A DNA stretch of 10,279 nucleotides, taken from the NCBI GenBank assembly GCA_964470285.1, contig CAYYBZ010000044.1, positions 1 through 10,279 on the forward strand. The letters are read 5' to 3'. Origin of the DNA: CAYYBZ01 sp964470285 [NCBI: uncultured Oligoflexia bacterium] (GTDB lineage: Bacteria > Bdellovibrionota_G > CAYYBZ01). A program made the position numbers and the translations under genes. This document shows positions 8,501-10,279 of the stretch, in pieces (within the stretch, counting starts at the first letter, position 1; each line of letters opens with the position of its first letter). The notes beneath the pieces are model-generated. The model made no database searches, was not told the origin of the DNA, and saw only the letters and a list, made by a program, of their open reading frames with translations.

Positions 8501-9316
8501 TTATCTCACAATACTTTCCATATGCCTTATTTCGTCAAGAGTAGTGAATTTTGTGCCCAGTCTTTCGTATTCATATTTCTCAAAACCGTGAAAATCCGAG
8601 CCTCCCGTCATTACAAGATTGTCCGAACACAGTTTTTTTAGATCAACTTCCTGTTTGTAGCTGTGCTTTGGATGAAAAACCTCAATTCCTTTGATTCCGC
8701 ATTTTACAAGGGTTTTGATTTCTGTTTCGTTTAAACCGGATGAATAGGGATGCGCAAGAACGGATAAGCCGCCCGCATTTTTGATTAATTTAACCGCATC
8801 TTCCGGTTCAAAGCTCTCTTTTTTCACAAAGGCGGGTTTATTGTTGCCGATGTAGATTGAAAATGAATCATCGGGTTTTTTCACATAACCTTTTTCAAAA
8901 AGAGCCAAAGCAATATGCAGTCTGCCGTATAAACCCTTTTTAGAATATTTTTCAACATCTTTGATTGTTATATTAGCTCCCAATGAGTGCAGTTTTTCAA
9001 TCATTTTTAGTATTCTTGATTTTCGATTAGAACGCAAATCCCTTAATTTCTTGAGTAATTTGCTGTCTTCATGATCGAAAAAATAACCCAGAATATGTAT
9101 TTCCTTCGGTCCGATATAAGAGCTTAACTCTATGCCGGTAATTGTTTTTAATTTGTTTTTTTTTGCTTCCCTTCGAAAAATTTCAGTACCTTCGCATGAA
9201 TCATGATCGGTAAGGGATATGCATTCCAGATTTTTTTCCAGTGCCAGCTTAACAATTTCGTCAGGTTTTAACTTACCGTCGGAAAATATCGAATGCAGAT
9301 GTAAATCAGCTTTCAT
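8501..9316 (-). CDS. PHP-domain phosphoesterase (RNase AM / nucleoside bisphosphatase type)
   Basis: The 271-residue protein is a single PHP domain with the full metal-binding set. This comprises DLHLHS with His6 and His8, FSDG with Asp13, TDHD (Asp37-His38-Asp39), GIE with Glu63, His74 (EIHILGY), GRLH with His134, AHP with His189, and SDFHG with Asp241 and His243. Length and motif spacing match the YciV/TrpH branch. Studied members of that branch hydrolyse 3',5'-nucleoside bisphosphates and trim 5' ends of RNA (RNase AM). The exact substrate here is inferred. The start codon overlaps the dGTPase stop as ATGA, with AAAAGG just before it. The link with a dNTP hydrolase and a DNA ligase fits nucleotide or nucleic acid housekeeping. 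Confidence 0.88.
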   Translation of the reverse strand: MKADLHLHSIFSDGKLKPDEIVKLALEKNLECISLTDHDSCEGTEIFRREAKKNKLKTITGIELSSYIGPKEIHILGYFFDHEDSKLLKKLRDLRSNRKSRILKMIEKLHSLGANITIKDVEKYSKKGLYGRLHIALALFEKGYVKKPDDSFSIYIGNNKPAFVKKESFEPEDAVKLIKNAGGLSVLAHPYSSGLNETEIKTLVKCGIKGIEVFHPKHSYKQEVDLKKLCSDNLVMTGGSDFHGFEKYEYERLGTKFTTLDEIRHMESIVR

Positions 9317-10272
9317 ACCTTTTCGTGGGGATCAAAGAGCTTTTTATGTTCGTTAAGGGCGAATCTGTCTGTCATCCCGGCAATATAATCACATATTACT
9401 CTGATGTCGGAAGATTGCGGTGACATTTTCTTAAGATAGTCTTCAGGTATCTGTTCAATGCATTTTCTGTAAGAGTTGAAAAGATCGTCGATTATCCTTT
9501 TAGCTTTTTCCTCCATTCGCAAAACCCGGGAATGTTTGTACATGTTTTTTAATAAAAAGCTCTTAAGCTGAGAATTCTTTTTAATCATTTCAGGGGAATA
9601 GCTTACAAGTTTTTTTGAAAATGCTCTAACATCCTCATTTGATTTAATGGAATTATCGTTGAGATTTGCTAAAGTTTGCGAAACCAAATCCTTGATCTGT
9701 TCGGTAATTATGCCCGAAATAGTTATTTTTTTTAAATCATCAAGAGATTTATCGGGAAAAACCGATTTAATTTTTGAAAATGAATCCTTAAAAAGCGATA
9801 TTTCCATTACACTTTCAGGGTTGAGCATATTGGAAGAAAGACCGTCTTCCAGATCATGATTGTTGTAGGCAATTTCATCCGCTGCATCTACAATCTGTGC
9901 CTCCAGGGTCGGCATTTCTTTCGGGTTAAATTCTTCCGGTATGCAGGGATTATCATAATCGGTACAGTGTTTTATTATCCCTTCCCTTACTTCATAACTT
10001 AGATTAAGACCTTTATAACTGGCATATCTTGATTCAAGCAAGTCTACTACCCTAAGACTTTGCTCATTATGTTCAAATTTGAAATCACTGTACTTTGTTG
10101 TAAGTTCTTTCATCTTCTCTTCGCCCGAGTGACCGAACGGAGTGTGTCCAAGATCATGAGAAAGTACGATGGCCTCTATAAGGGCTTCATTAAGACCCAG
10201 TACTCTGCCTATTGATCTGGCTATTTGAGCTACTTCCAGAGTATGTGTAAGTCTGGTTCTGTAATGGTCGCC
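9313..10272 (-). CDS. dgt: dGTPase-like HD phosphohydrolase, 5' part cut and interrupted by TAA
   Basis: The family hydrolyses dGTP or other dNTPs to the nucleoside and triphosphate. Reading the - strand from 10272, conserved family sequence appears at once: GDHYRTRLTHTLEVAQIAR, then LSHDLGHTPFGHSG with the metal-binding His-Asp pair. Further on come EAQIVDAADEIAYNNHDLEDG, with the last metal-binding Asp, and the helical C-terminal region ending at TGA 9315-9313. An ATG at 10113-10111 opens a 266-residue frame, but it lies after the His-Asp motif, so a protein made from it could not be active. No ATG, GTG or TTG occurs between it and the in-frame TAA at 10275-10273. Normal homologues extend about 60-70 residues further upstream, beyond the window. 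The 3' end overlaps the PHP gene by 4 bases. I read this as a real dgt-type gene whose frame is broken near the window edge. Confidence 0.82.
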   Translation of the reverse strand, partial: GDHYRTRLTHTLEVAQIARSIGRVLGLNEALIEAIVLSHDLGHTPFGHSGEEKMKELTTKYSDFKFEHNEQSLRVVDLLESRYASYKGLNLSYEVREGIIKHCTDYDNPCIPEEFNPKEMPTLEAQIVDAADEIAYNNHDLEDGLSSNMLNPESVMEISLFKDSFSKIKSVFPDKSLDDLKKITISGIITEQIKDLVSQTLANLNDNSIKSNEDVRAFSKKLVSYSPEMIKKNSQLKSFLLKNMYKHSRVLRMEEKAKRIIDDLFNSYRKCIEQIPEDYLKKMSPQSSDIRVICDYIAGMTDRFALNEHKKLFDPHEKV

Positions 10273-10279
10273 TTATTGA

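Noticed and set aside
7701-10272. dGTPase and PHP genes as an anti-phage defence module
   Set aside because: Some dNTP hydrolases act in defence, but here the genes sit with housekeeping ligA and there is no sign of a defence island or mobile element.

Overview
The window is AT-rich bacterial DNA, densely coded on both strands. It points to a Gram-negative bacterium with an outer membrane. The evidence is a type IV pilin-like protein, a DsbD-type electron shuttle, an IHF-alpha-type DNA-binding protein and an NAD-dependent DNA ligase. The gene mix (PilZ, DUF116, HAMP-like membrane protein, IHF) would fit a deltaproteobacterial or related low-GC lineage. That placement is an impression from gene content and has not been tested.

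Region 1 (1-3416, + strand). Five genes run in one direction. First is the 3' part of an alpha-helical toroid-like protein, cut by the window edge. It is followed by a PilW/PulJ-like minor pilin candidate, a small single-span membrane protein, a two-span HAMP-like membrane protein with a coiled-coil tail, and a PilZ-domain protein. The last four are tightly packed (overlaps of 17 and 8 bases, then a 10-base gap) and look like one operon. It may be an envelope or pilus-like module with a c-di-GMP-sensing component.

Region 2 (3417-5663). The PilZ gene converges on an IHF-alpha-type gene (- strand). Both stop codons sit in the arms of one perfect 10-bp inverted repeat, which probably terminates transcription. 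A 203-base divergent intergenic region follows, with candidate promoters for the IHF gene and for dsbD. The dsbD frame is broken by one TAG inside its C-terminal thioredoxin domain, and homologous sequence continues in the same frame to 5663. Its N-terminal domain also lacks one of the two expected cysteines.

Region 3 (5667-10279, - strand). This is a compact operon, in transcription order: dGTPase-like HD phosphohydrolase (5' end cut), PHP-family phosphoesterase, DUF116 membrane protein and NAD-dependent DNA ligase LigA. Junctions are 4 bases of overlap, then gaps of 2 and 6 bases. The dGTPase frame contains a TAA seven bases from the window edge, immediately before the conserved GDHYRTR segment. 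It has no usable start codon until after the catalytic HD motif.

The main anomalies are two in-frame stop codons (TAG and TAA) within genes that otherwise read as conserved. Real genes here end with TAA, TGA and TAG, so a global code change is unlikely. Sequencing or assembly error, gene decay, or local TAG readthrough remain possible. No mobile element, CRISPR array, tRNA or rRNA was seen, and I found no clearly new system.
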